9,134 bases of DNA from JAZNLR01 sp045579195 (lineage in GTDB: Bacteria > Bacillota > Clostridia > Christensenellales > CAMQZB01), in NCBI GenBank assembly GCA_045579195.1, contig JAZNLR010000029.1, positions 1-9,134 on the forward strand. The letters run 5' to 3'. Of this stretch, positions 1 through 6,195 are shown in pieces (position 1 is the first letter of the stretch; the number at the start of each line of letters is the position of its first letter). The translations under genes were made by a program, and so were the position numbers. The notes under the pieces are model-generated. The model was not told the DNA's origin. It made no database searches and worked only from the letters and a program-made list of their open reading frames with translations.

Positions 1-259
1 TCGAGATCTCTCCGCGTAAAGAGTTCGGGATAATAAGCCCAATCGGGCCGATGATCGCATCAACACCTTCAATTTCCTTGAGGATCGCTTCATCCCCCGT
101 TTTTCCTTGGTCTGCACCCGCATTTTTCATTGCGGCAGTCGCAAGCGGATTTGTTCCCAACGCGAGAATGTGCGCAAGGACACCCGCCTTTTTGAGGCGC
201 TCCACAAGCTGGCGGCCAATGCCTCCACCCTGCCCGTCAATCACGGCGATCTTCTTCAT
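1..259 (-). CDS. DUF3842 family protein (partial, C-terminus outside window)
   Basis: Only the first 86 residues are present; the frame runs open to the left edge. The protein starts MKKIAVIDGQGGGIGRQLVE, a glycine-rich turn after a beta strand that resembles a Rossmann-type nucleotide-binding loop. Two further blocks are typical of DUF3842: ALGTNPLATAAMKNAGA (about residues 36-52) and a hydrophobic GPIGLIIPNSLRGEIS at the end of the visible part. The family is small, common in Clostridia and has no established function; nucleotide binding is my inference from the glycine loop. The ATG at 259 is preceded by AGAGGAAAAAGGT, an acceptable ribosome binding site. The gene lies 20 bases beyond a strong terminator, so it either lives on read-through or has a promoter inside the end of the preceding gene. 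I see no convincing promoter there. Confidence 0.8.
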   Translation of the reverse strand, partial: MKKIAVIDGQGGGIGRQLVERLKKAGVLAHILALGTNPLATAAMKNAGADQGKTGDEAILKEIEGVDAIIGPIGLIIPNSLRGEIS

Positions 260-279
260 ACCTTTTTCCTCTTGAAAAC

Positions 280-310
280 AAAAAAGCTGCAATGCGTTGC
301 ATCACAGCTT
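280..310 (-). terminator. Rho-independent terminator after ispH-rpsA
   Basis: Read on the minus strand, AAGCTGTGATGC and GCATTGCAGCTT form a 12-pair stem (two G-T wobbles) around an AAC loop. The stem runs straight into a T tract (six Ts counting the end of the stem). It begins 16 bases after the TAA of the ispH-rpsA gene. On the plus strand the hairpin has no T tract, so it should act in one direction only. It closes the six-gene operon and stands immediately before the DUF3842 gene. Confidence 0.9.
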
Positions 311-326
311 ATTTCGTCACGTTTGA

Positions 327-2432
327 TTAGTGCTTGCCGAGCATTTCCGCAATGGAAACGGAGCCGCTGTCGCTATCCGTCCAGCTGGTCGGGCCGTCGT
401 CCTCAACCTTCGGAGCACGAGGCTTTCTTGCCTTCGGAGCCTCTTCCTTGCGCTCTTCCTTCTCTTCGCGAGCAGGACGCTCAATTTCAGGCAACGTTGC
501 CTTGATGGAAAGGCTGATCTTTTCCTTCACGGTGTCAATGTCGGTGACCTTTGCGTTAACGATGTCGCCAACCTTGAGAACCTTGTTGACGTCGTCAACG
601 TACGTGTTGGAAACCTGGGAGATGTGAACAAGACCGTCAAGGCCCGGCTCGATCTCAACGAATGCGCCGAACGGGAAGATTCTTGCGACCTTTCCTTCGA
701 TCACAGTTCCGATGGGATACTTCTCTTTTGCTTCCTCAATGGGCTTCAGCTGCAACTGCTTATATCCGATGGAAACCTTGCCGCTCTCTCTGTCTGCTTT
801 GAGAACAACAAACTCATATTCCTTTCCGAGCTCGAGAACTTCATCGCAAGTTTTGATGCGCTTCCAGGAAAGATCGCTGATGTGAGCGAGGCAGTCATAT
901 CCGTTTACGGAAACAAATGCGCCGAACTTGGAGAAACGGAGAACCTTTCCGACAACCGTGTTGCCAACTTCAATGGAAGACCAGAACTTCTCATCAGCCT
1001 CTGCTTTTTCTCTCTCGAGGATCACACGCTGGGATGCAACGATGTCCTTCTTCTCGTCGTCAACTTTGAGAACCTGAAGTCTCAAGGTCTTGCCTTTATA
1101 CTTCTCGAAATCCTTCTCATTCAAGAAACCGATCTTGATCTGGGACCCCGGAACGAACACGCTGTAGCTTCCCATCTTACCCTTCAAACCGCCTTTGTTG
1201 ACGATGTTGAATGCCATGGTGAACTCTGCGCCGTTGCGGATCTCTGCGATACGCTCTTCGTCTATTTTATCCTGCTCGAGTGCTTTTCTCGAAACGAGCA
1301 ACTTTCCGGTGTTCGAAACGACCTTAACCTCGATCTCGTTTCCAACAACAAAAGCGTCTTTATCGAACTCTTCAGAGCCAAACTCTTCCTTCGGGAGATT
1401 GACTTCGGTCTTTCCCGATCCCAAGGACAGGAGAACGCCGTCTTGATTGACTTGCATAACGATGCCCTTAATGATCTGACCCTTTCTGAGTCTCTCAGTC
1501 TTATCCATGTTCTGGATGATCTGATCCATCGAGATCTCTTCGTCTGCTTTTGCTGCTACTTCCCCAGCAACGTTTTCCTGGGTCTGCACTTCTTGCTTCA
1601 GGTTTTCTTCCATTTTAACTTTTACCTCCATAATCAACTCCTTTGGAGCTGATGCGCCTGCCACAATTCCTATTTTTTTGCAATTCATAAATTTTGCAAG
1701 ATTGAAGCCTTCCGAGCTTTGCACCCACGCAACACACGGACAGCGCTTCGAAATTTCTTCGAAAAGTTTGCGCGTGTTTGCACTGTGACGGTCTCCAATC
1801 ACGACCATTCCATCGCAATTTTCAGCCAAATGCATTGCCTCCTCTTGGCGTGCACTTGTAGTATAACAAATTGTCTCAAAAACTTCAACTGTTTTTGCGC
1901 AGTCTTTTCGAATATTTTCGATTAATTCTGCAAATTTTTTCGGCGGAAACGTCGTTTGAACAACAACGCAAACGTTCTCACCTTCAGGAATGGTCAAATT
2001 CGCATTTATTCCGTCGATCACGGTCGCGCTGTTCTCACACCAGCCGTTCACACCCACAATTTCGGGATGCTCTGCATCCCCAACAATGACCACTTTCTTC
2101 CCCGCAAGCCACGCTTCATGAACCGTCTTTTGCAACTTCGCAACGAAGGGGCAAGTCGCATCCACAACACGAATCCCATTTTGCTCGCAAAAGTCAAAGA
2201 CAGACTTCGGCGCACCGTGCGAGCGGATGACGAGCGTGTCGCCTCTCTTTAGCAAGGAAAGATCCTCACACGGCAAAACGCCCTCACGCGCAAGCTCCTC
2301 CACCACAGACTTGTTGTGAATGATCTCGCCAAACGTGAAAGTGCGCTCTCCGCTGTTCGCCTTTGCAAGGTCAATTGCGCGGCTTACGCCAAAGCAAAAA
2401 CCGCTGTGTTTTGCAACGATAATCTCAGCCAT
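327..2432 (-). CDS. ispH-rpsA: IspH-S1 fusion: HMBPP reductase joined to ribosomal protein S1
   Basis: A 701-residue two-part protein. Residues 1-270 are IspH, the [4Fe-4S] enzyme that reduces HMBPP to IPP and DMAPP in the last step of the MEP isoprenoid pathway. All three cluster cysteines are present (C13 in GFCFGV, C94 in DATCPF, C189 in TICYTT), as are the substrate-site residues H39, H72, H122, E124, the SAN at 217-219 and S261. The enzyme half therefore looks active. A charged linker (about 271-312) leads to four S1 RNA-binding domains at about 317-385, 401-473, 487-560 and 573-644. The last two carry the classic FGAFV motif. The tail is charged (KEERKEEAPKARKPRAPK) and ends SIAEMLGKH. 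IspH-S1 fusions are known in Clostridia, and the cmk-rpsA neighbourhood is widely conserved. The ATG overlaps the plsC stop by 8 bases (ATGGCTGA), which suggests coupled translation. There is no frameshift or stop between the halves. Confidence 0.95.
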   Translation of the reverse strand: MAEIIVAKHSGFCFGVSRAIDLAKANSGERTFTFGEIIHNKSVVEELAREGVLPCEDLSLLKRGDTLVIRSHGAPKSVFDFCEQNGIRVVDATCPFVAKLQKTVHEAWLAGKKVVIVGDAEHPEIVGVNGWCENSATVIDGINANLTIPEGENVCVVVQTTFPPKKFAELIENIRKDCAKTVEVFETICYTTSARQEEAMHLAENCDGMVVIGDRHSANTRKLFEEISKRCPCVAWVQSSEGFNLAKFMNCKKIGIVAGASAPKELIMEVKVKMEENLKQEVQTQENVAGEVAAKADEEISMDQIIQNMDKTERLRKGQIIKGIVMQVNQDGVLLSLGSGKTEVNLPKEEFGSEEFDKDAFVVGNEIEVKVVSNTGKLLVSRKALEQDKIDEERIAEIRNGAEFTMAFNIVNKGGLKGKMGSYSVFVPGSQIKIGFLNEKDFEKYKGKTLRLQVLKVDDEKKDIVASQRVILEREKAEADEKFWSSIEVGNTVVGKVLRFSKFGAFVSVNGYDCLAHISDLSWKRIKTCDEVLELGKEYEFVVLKADRESGKVSIGYKQLQLKPIEEAKEKYPIGTVIEGKVARIFPFGAFVEIEPGLDGLVHISQVSNTYVDDVNKVLKVGDIVNAKVTDIDTVKEKISLSIKATLPEIERPAREEKEERKEEAPKARKPRAPKVEDDGPTSWTDSDSGSVSIAEMLGKH
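1624..1644 (-). promoter_or_regulatory. Possible internal ribosome binding site at the IspH/S1 boundary
   Basis: Inside the fusion gene, AAAGGAG (1638-1644) is followed after 6 bases by the ATG of Met268 (1629-1631). That ATG is part of ATGGAGGT, whose GGAGG (1625-1629) lies 11 bases before a second in-frame ATG, Met274 (1611-1613). Both codons sit exactly where IspH ends and the linker to the S1 domains begins. Initiation there would give a free four-domain S1 protein of 434 or 428 residues. The motif and spacing are seen directly; use as a start is inference. The AAGGAG also encodes Lys-Glu, so chance cannot be excluded. Confidence 0.4.
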
Positions 2433-3060
2433 TTGAATTCAAGCGCTTCCTCTTTTTCGACTCTGCATACGCATTTACTTCCTCGCGAAGAGAGGCAAAA
2501 CGCGCAGTAAGCTGTTCACTCATTCCGTCCAAAACCTCGCGGCTTAAACGCTTGCCCTGAAACTCCTCAAACGTAAGCGGCTCGCTGACGATGAGATAGT
2601 TTCGACAAAAGAGCTTCGGCTTGCGATAGAGCATCATGGGAACAATGGGCGCGCCACTCTTGAGCGCAAACATACAGGCACCGCCTTTGAGCTCCAACAT
2701 CGCATCTTCGCCCTCTTTGTTGCGCGTTCCCTCGGGAAACATCGTCACGTGACGACCGGCTTTCAAGCGCTTCACACACTCTCGCATCGCAACCATATCC
2801 GACTTGGAACGGTCAATCGAGATCGCGCCGAGCGCACGCAACAGCCACCCGATCACAGGATTTTTAAAAAGCTCTTTCTTGCCCAGAAAACTCTGGTTTT
2901 TGCGAAATTTTATGGCGATAACAAACGTGTCCGTCGCGCTTAAATGATTGCAAACTGAAATCGCCCCGCCCTTTGGAAGCTTCTTTGGCCCGATAATTTT
3001 CGTTGGGAAAAGCAAGTTGATAAACGGCGAAAAAATCGCTCGCATGATATTATAAAACAT
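2425..3060 (-). CDS. plsC: PlsC-family 1-acyl-sn-glycerol-3-phosphate acyltransferase
   Basis: A 211-residue lysophosphatidate acyltransferase, which adds the second acyl chain to give phosphatidic acid, the precursor of membrane phospholipids. All four family blocks are visible: NHLSATD (H39 and D44, the catalytic HX4D pair), GAISIDRS (78-85), FPEGTRN (108-114, phosphate binding) and APIVPMML (137-144). The N-terminus (about residues 5-18) is a short hydrophobic, partly amphipathic stretch that could anchor it at the inner face of the membrane. I chose the ATG at 3060, which overlaps the end of cmk by 11 bases. The frame is open further up to 3114, but that would overlap cmk by 65 bases with no good binding site. 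The ATG at 3045 is a weaker alternative. No strong Shine-Dalgarno precedes 3060 (GAGG is 12 bases away), so translation probably depends on coupling to cmk. The acyl donor (acyl-ACP or acyl-CoA) cannot be told. Confidence 0.9.
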   Translation of the reverse strand: MFYNIMRAIFSPFINLLFPTKIIGPKKLPKGGAISVCNHLSATDTFVIAIKFRKNQSFLGKKELFKNPVIGWLLRALGAISIDRSKSDMVAMRECVKRLKAGRHVTMFPEGTRNKEGEDAMLELKGGACMFALKSGAPIVPMMLYRKPKLFCRNYLIVSEPLTFEEFQGKRLSREVLDGMSEQLTARFASLREEVNAYAESKKRKRLNSNG

Positions 3061-3727
3061 TTTCTGCGTAAACCTCGGTTGCGTACCGCACGATTTTTTC
3101 AACGACCTCTTCAATGGTCAACATTGAACTGTCAACTTCAACCGCATCCTGCGCCTTCTTCAAGGGAGCAAAATCGCGATTCATGTCGTTATAATCACGG
3201 CGGACAAGATCGTCATACACCTCTTGCAACGTCACTTCAGGTGTCTTCAAAACAAGCTCAGCGTGACGGCGCTTTGCTCGGATAAGCGCATCTGCAGTGA
3301 GATAGATCTTGCACTTTGAATCGGGCAAAACGAACGTTCCGATATCGCGTCCGTCCAACACAACATCGTTTTCAGCCGCAATTGCACGCTGCATCTCAAC
3401 GAGATAAAGACGCACTTCACGGATCTTCGAAATGTCGGATGCCGCCATTGAAATCTCGGGTGTCCGAATCTTATCGCCAACGTTTTCTCCGTCGAGATAG
3501 ATGTACATCGCGCCGTTTTCGTACGTCACGCGCACTTCCGTTCTCTTCAGAAGCTCCAAAACCGCAGGAACGTCATCCAAAGAAACACCTTCTCTAACAG
3601 CCTTCAATCCAAGCGCACGGTACATTGCGCCCGTGTCAAGATAGAGGATGTCCAGCGCCTTTGCGACAGCCTTCGCGATCGTGCTTTTTCCGGCACCGAC
3701 AGGGCCGTCAATTGCAATATTCATCAT
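3050..3727 (-). CDS. cmk: Cytidylate (CMP/dCMP) kinase
   Basis: A 225-residue cytosolic kinase that phosphorylates CMP and dCMP with ATP, feeding nucleotide and CDP-lipid synthesis. The P-loop GPVGAGKST is at residues 8-16, followed by YLDTGAMYRALG (29-40), a CMP-site stretch typical of Cmk. DGRDIGTFVLPD lies at 125-136, and the lid and arginine segment RRDYNDMNRDFAPLKKA at 176-192. The length matches the usual Cmk size. The first of two adjacent ATGs is chosen because GAGGTGAG lies at the right distance, formed by the last codons and stop of aroH 4 bases upstream. Position next to plsC and the S1 gene is the conserved bacterial arrangement. Confidence 0.97.
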   Translation of the reverse strand: MMNIAIDGPVGAGKSTIAKAVAKALDILYLDTGAMYRALGLKAVREGVSLDDVPAVLELLKRTEVRVTYENGAMYIYLDGENVGDKIRTPEISMAASDISKIREVRLYLVEMQRAIAAENDVVLDGRDIGTFVLPDSKCKIYLTADALIRAKRRHAELVLKTPEVTLQEVYDDLVRRDYNDMNRDFAPLKKAQDAVEVDSSMLTIEEVVEKIVRYATEVYAENVL

Positions 3728-3731
3728 ATAC

Positions 3732-4088
3732 TCACCTCGTTAAATCGGGACGAAGAACGGTTGCGCCTCGCAAATAAACGTGCTTTGCCTCCGCTTGCTT
3801 CTTCTCCGTTTCAATCTGAACCATAACGCGAATGCACTTTCTCAAACTGCCGACAACGGGCGGCTCAAGCGCGGAAAACAGAGCTGCATTCACAAGCCCC
3901 ATTCCGCGCGCAGCTTTTGCCGCATATGCGGAAAGAACATCTTCCGTCTGCGAAAAATGCACTGCAATAACGTCCGAAATTTGGACGTCATTCTTTTCAA
4001 AAATGTTTGAGAGCAAGGTCGTCGTAGCCTCAAAGACCTGCTCGGGCGTGTCAACATCGACCGTGATTGCTCCTCGAATTGCGATCAT
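3732..4088 (-). CDS. aroH: Monofunctional chorismate mutase, AroH type
   Basis: A 118-residue protein of the trimeric Bacillus subtilis AroH fold, which rearranges chorismate to prephenate on the way to phenylalanine and tyrosine. By alignment from memory to B. subtilis AroH, the catalytic set is kept: R5 (R7), E75 (E78), R87 in KCIRVM (R90), Y105 in HVYL (Y108) and R113 in LRPDL (R116). The active-site cysteine, C75 in B. subtilis, is a serine here (S72). The start ATG overlaps the flavoprotein stop (ATGA) and has GGAGGG just upstream. It is the only aromatic-pathway gene in the window. No other shikimate gene is adjacent. Confidence 0.95.
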   Translation of the reverse strand: MIAIRGAITVDVDTPEQVFEATTTLLSNIFEKNDVQISDVIAVHFSQTEDVLSAYAAKAARGMGLVNAALFSALEPPVVGSLRKCIRVMVQIETEKKQAEAKHVYLRGATVLRPDLTR

Positions 4089-5323
4089 ATTCCCTCCATT
4101 GTCTGCGACGACTCCGCCGCACTTTTTCCTGCAACGTACCCCGTGGAAAATGCAACTTGCAAATTAAACCCGCCGGTAAGTGCATCCACGTCCAAAAGCT
4201 CACCGCAGAAGTACAAACCGCCGACAAGCTTACTCTCCATCGTCTTTGGATTCACTTCCTTGACAGAAACTCCGCCTTGCGTGATAACCGCTTCACTCGC
4301 GCCACAGAAACCGTCCACAAAAACAGGGAAACTCTTAAGTGTTTCAACGAGTATTTTTCTCTCCTCAGCCGTAATCGCATTAATTGGCTTTTCAGGGAAA
4401 ATCCCTGTCATTTCCACCACAACGGGGATCAATTTCTGCGGAAGAAGCTCATCCAAAGAATTTTTGAATTGGCGATTCTTTTGCGCACCGAAATCTCGCA
4501 AAATCCGATCATCAAGTTGTTCGTTTGAAAGCGCAGGTTTTAAGTCAATTGTAAACGACAGTTTCCTGACATCCATTTTGCGGATACAAGAAGATGCTGT
4601 GATGACGACAGGACCGGAAATGCCCTGATGCGTGAACAAAAGCTCTCCAAATTCCGTAAAAACCTCTTTGTCACCATCTCTCACGGTAAATCGGATATTC
4701 TTCAGTGCAAGCCCGGAAAGAGCAGCACATCCACCTTTTGCCGTCAACCCAACGAGCGCCGGAAGTGGCGTTTCAACCGCGTGTCCAAACGCCTTTGCAA
4801 TGCCGTATCCATCGCCAGTCGATCCTGTACTTGGATATGTAATTCCGCCGGTTGCAACGATCACACGATCAAAACGTGATCGCCCTCCATCCTCAGCGAC
4901 AACCTCAAAATTTTTACCATCAAACTGCATGGAAACGATGCGTTTTCGGAAAAGGATCTGAACGTTTTCGCAGTACCGATTCAATGCACGAATCACATCG
5001 GAAGATTTGTCGGAAACAGGAAACACACGATTGCCGCGTTCCACCTTCACCGGCGTTCCAAATTCTTCCATCAACGCCATCGTATCATAAGAATTCCAAG
5101 CGTGAAACGCACTGAAAAGAAAGCGAGGATTGGTCACAACGTTGGAAATCAATTCTTTTTCGTCACAGCAGTTCGTAACGTTGCAACGGCCTTTCCCTGT
5201 GATGTAAATCTTTTTTCCAATCTTTTCGTTGCGCTCAAAAATTGTCACGTCTGCGCCAAATTTTGAGGCCGTCCCCGCTGCAAGCAACCCGGCTGCGCCC
5301 GCACCAATGACTGCAATCTTCAT
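4085..5323 (-). CDS. BaiN/HI0933-family FAD-dependent oxidoreductase
   Basis: A 412-residue flavoprotein. The N-terminus has the FAD dinucleotide-binding GAGAAG (7-12) with the acidic end of the second strand at FERN (29-32), then the family signature ITGKGRCNVTN (41-51). A second glycine-rich block ATGGITYPSTGSTGDGYG spans 157-174. The C-terminus carries GGLYFCGELLDVDALTGGFN (368-387), where the isoalloxazine end of FAD is expected. This is the HI0933-like / YhiN family, often named aminoacetone oxidase family or BaiN by similarity. The physiological substrate of most members is unknown. Nothing nearby suggests bile acid metabolism; the gene sits in a housekeeping operon between surE and aroH. 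Its ATG shares one base with the surE stop (TAATG), and AAGGAG lies 8 bases upstream. No signal peptide, so cytosolic. Confidence 0.92.
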   Translation of the reverse strand: MKIAVIGAGAAGLLAAGTASKFGADVTIFERNEKIGKKIYITGKGRCNVTNCCDEKELISNVVTNPRFLFSAFHAWNSYDTMALMEEFGTPVKVERGNRVFPVSDKSSDVIRALNRYCENVQILFRKRIVSMQFDGKNFEVVAEDGGRSRFDRVIVATGGITYPSTGSTGDGYGIAKAFGHAVETPLPALVGLTAKGGCAALSGLALKNIRFTVRDGDKEVFTEFGELLFTHQGISGPVVITASSCIRKMDVRKLSFTIDLKPALSNEQLDDRILRDFGAQKNRQFKNSLDELLPQKLIPVVVEMTGIFPEKPINAITAEERKILVETLKSFPVFVDGFCGASEAVITQGGVSVKEVNPKTMESKLVGGLYFCGELLDVDALTGGFNLQVAFSTGYVAGKSAAESSQTMEGI

Positions 5324-6072
5324 TAAAAGAGCTCCTTCAACTTTTCAATGGTCTGATAACAGTTTCGATCACAACGAAGGGGTGAAACGGCCGCATACCC
5401 TGCACGAACCAATTCAACGTCGCAGAAAGCATCATTTTCGTCATGAGTGATTGGCTCTCCTCCAAGGGAATAAAAGACCTCCCCTGCTTCATTTCGAGTC
5501 TCCGTATAAACGTCATTATAAATTTGAATCCCATTCTTTGCAATGCGGATTCCACGAATTTCTTCTATTGGAAGGTTTGGTATGTTAACGTTCCAAATGA
5601 GGTCCGGCTGATGGTGCGGTGCGAGCGAATCAACGAGCTTCTCCGCAATTTCAGCACAAGCATCAAAATGAAATTCCTCCACGCCAACGCAAGAAACCGC
5701 AATTGCAGGAATTTTCAAGTAAGAAGCTTCGGTTGCGGCGCTGACTGTTCCAGAATAGAAAATGTCCGTTCCGAGGTTTGAACCGTGATTGATTCCTGAA
5801 ACAAGAAGATCCGGTTTAAAATCAGAAAAGTGAAAAACCGCAAATTTCACGCAATCTGCAGGCGTTCCGTCAAGAGCATACGTACGTGCCGGCGCAAAAT
5901 CCTTTCTCTCAACGAGCTTCATCTCTTTGAAAATCGTGATAGAATGGCTGCATGCACTTTTGTTTGTCATCGGTGCAACGATTAAGATTTCGTGTCTTTT
6001 TGAAAGACGTTCCGCAAGAGCGCGAATCCCCTTTGCGTCAATACCGTCATCATTTGTAATCAAAATTCGCAT
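5323..6072 (-). CDS. surE: 5'/3'-nucleotidase SurE
   Basis: A 249-residue metal-dependent phosphatase acting on nucleoside monophosphates, known as a survival protein for stationary phase. The signature MRILITNDDGIDAKGI is at the N-terminus with metal ligands D8 and D9. The other two ligands are S39 (in NKSACSHS) and N95 (in SGINHGSNLGTDIFYSGTVSAA). ALDGTPADCVKFA (67-79) is a further conserved block. The length matches the usual SurE size. The ATG at 6072 has AGGAG 7 bases upstream and follows a clear promoter, so this is the first gene of the operon. A nucleotidase at the head of an operon that also holds CMP kinase fits a nucleotide turnover theme, but this is inference. Confidence 0.97.
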   Translation of the reverse strand: MRILITNDDGIDAKGIRALAERLSKRHEILIVAPMTNKSACSHSITIFKEMKLVERKDFAPARTYALDGTPADCVKFAVFHFSDFKPDLLVSGINHGSNLGTDIFYSGTVSAATEASYLKIPAIAVSCVGVEEFHFDACAEIAEKLVDSLAPHHQPDLIWNVNIPNLPIEEIRGIRIAKNGIQIYNDVYTETRNEAGEVFYSLGGEPITHDENDAFCDVELVRAGYAAVSPLRCDRNCYQTIEKLKELF

Positions 6073-6079
6073 GCAATTT

Positions 6080-6084
6080 CTCCT
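6080..6084 (-). promoter_or_regulatory. surE ribosome binding site
   Basis: AGGAG lies 7 bases before the ATG at 6072. With transcription expected to begin near 6099, the leader would be only about 27 bases. That leaves no room for a riboswitch or attenuator. Confidence 0.8.
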
Positions 6085-6105
6085 AAAATTTCACCTATTC
6101 ATTTC

Positions 6106-6134
6106 ATTATACCGAAATAGTGACAGAATTGCAA
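6106..6134 (-). promoter_or_regulatory. Sigma-70/SigA-type promoter of the surE operon
   Basis: On the minus strand, TTGCAA (6129-6134, four of six matches to TTGACA) is separated by exactly 17 bases from TATAAT (6106-6111, perfect -10). It lies between the terminator of the decarboxylase operon and the surE ribosome binding site, where a promoter is expected. No operator-like palindrome is evident beside it, so I infer constitutive housekeeping expression. Confidence 0.85.
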
Positions 6135-6146
6135 CAAAATGAAGTG

Positions 6147-6180
6147 AAAAAGCCGCATCTCACAAAACGTGAAACGCGGC
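6147..6180 (-). terminator. Rho-independent terminator of the decarboxylase operon
   Basis: On the minus strand, GCCGCGTTTCAC pairs with GTGAGATGCGGC (12 pairs, two G-T wobbles) around a GTTTT loop, followed directly by TTTTT. It starts 15 bases after the oadA stop. It separates the oad genes from the surE promoter and leaves the two operons independent. Confidence 0.92.
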
Positions 6181-6195
6181 ACTTTTAACATTTCA

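Noticed and set aside
320..352. Possible promoter for DUF3842 (TTGCGG, 17 bases, TAATCA) at the end of ispH-rpsA
   Set aside because: The -10 match is poor, and a transcript from it would still pass through the terminator at 280-310.
330..1652. 440-codon open frame on the plus strand opposite the S1 part of ispH-rpsA
   Set aside because: No ribosome binding site before its ATG, no recognisable domain, and it lies entirely antisense to a well-supported gene. Its openness follows from the codon bias of the real gene.
3049..3054. TATAAT on the minus strand at the cmk/plsC overlap, a possible internal promoter
   Set aside because: No acceptable -35 hexamer at 16-18 bases upstream and no extended -10; likely chance in an AT-rich junction.
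3061..3114. Longer N-terminus for the PlsC protein (start at 3114)
   Set aside because: It would overlap cmk by 65 bases, adds a charged segment not typical for PlsC and lacks a binding site.
6073..6195. Riboswitch or small RNA in the oadA-surE gap
   Set aside because: The 123 bases are explained by a terminator, a promoter and a ribosome binding site; no further structure is evident.
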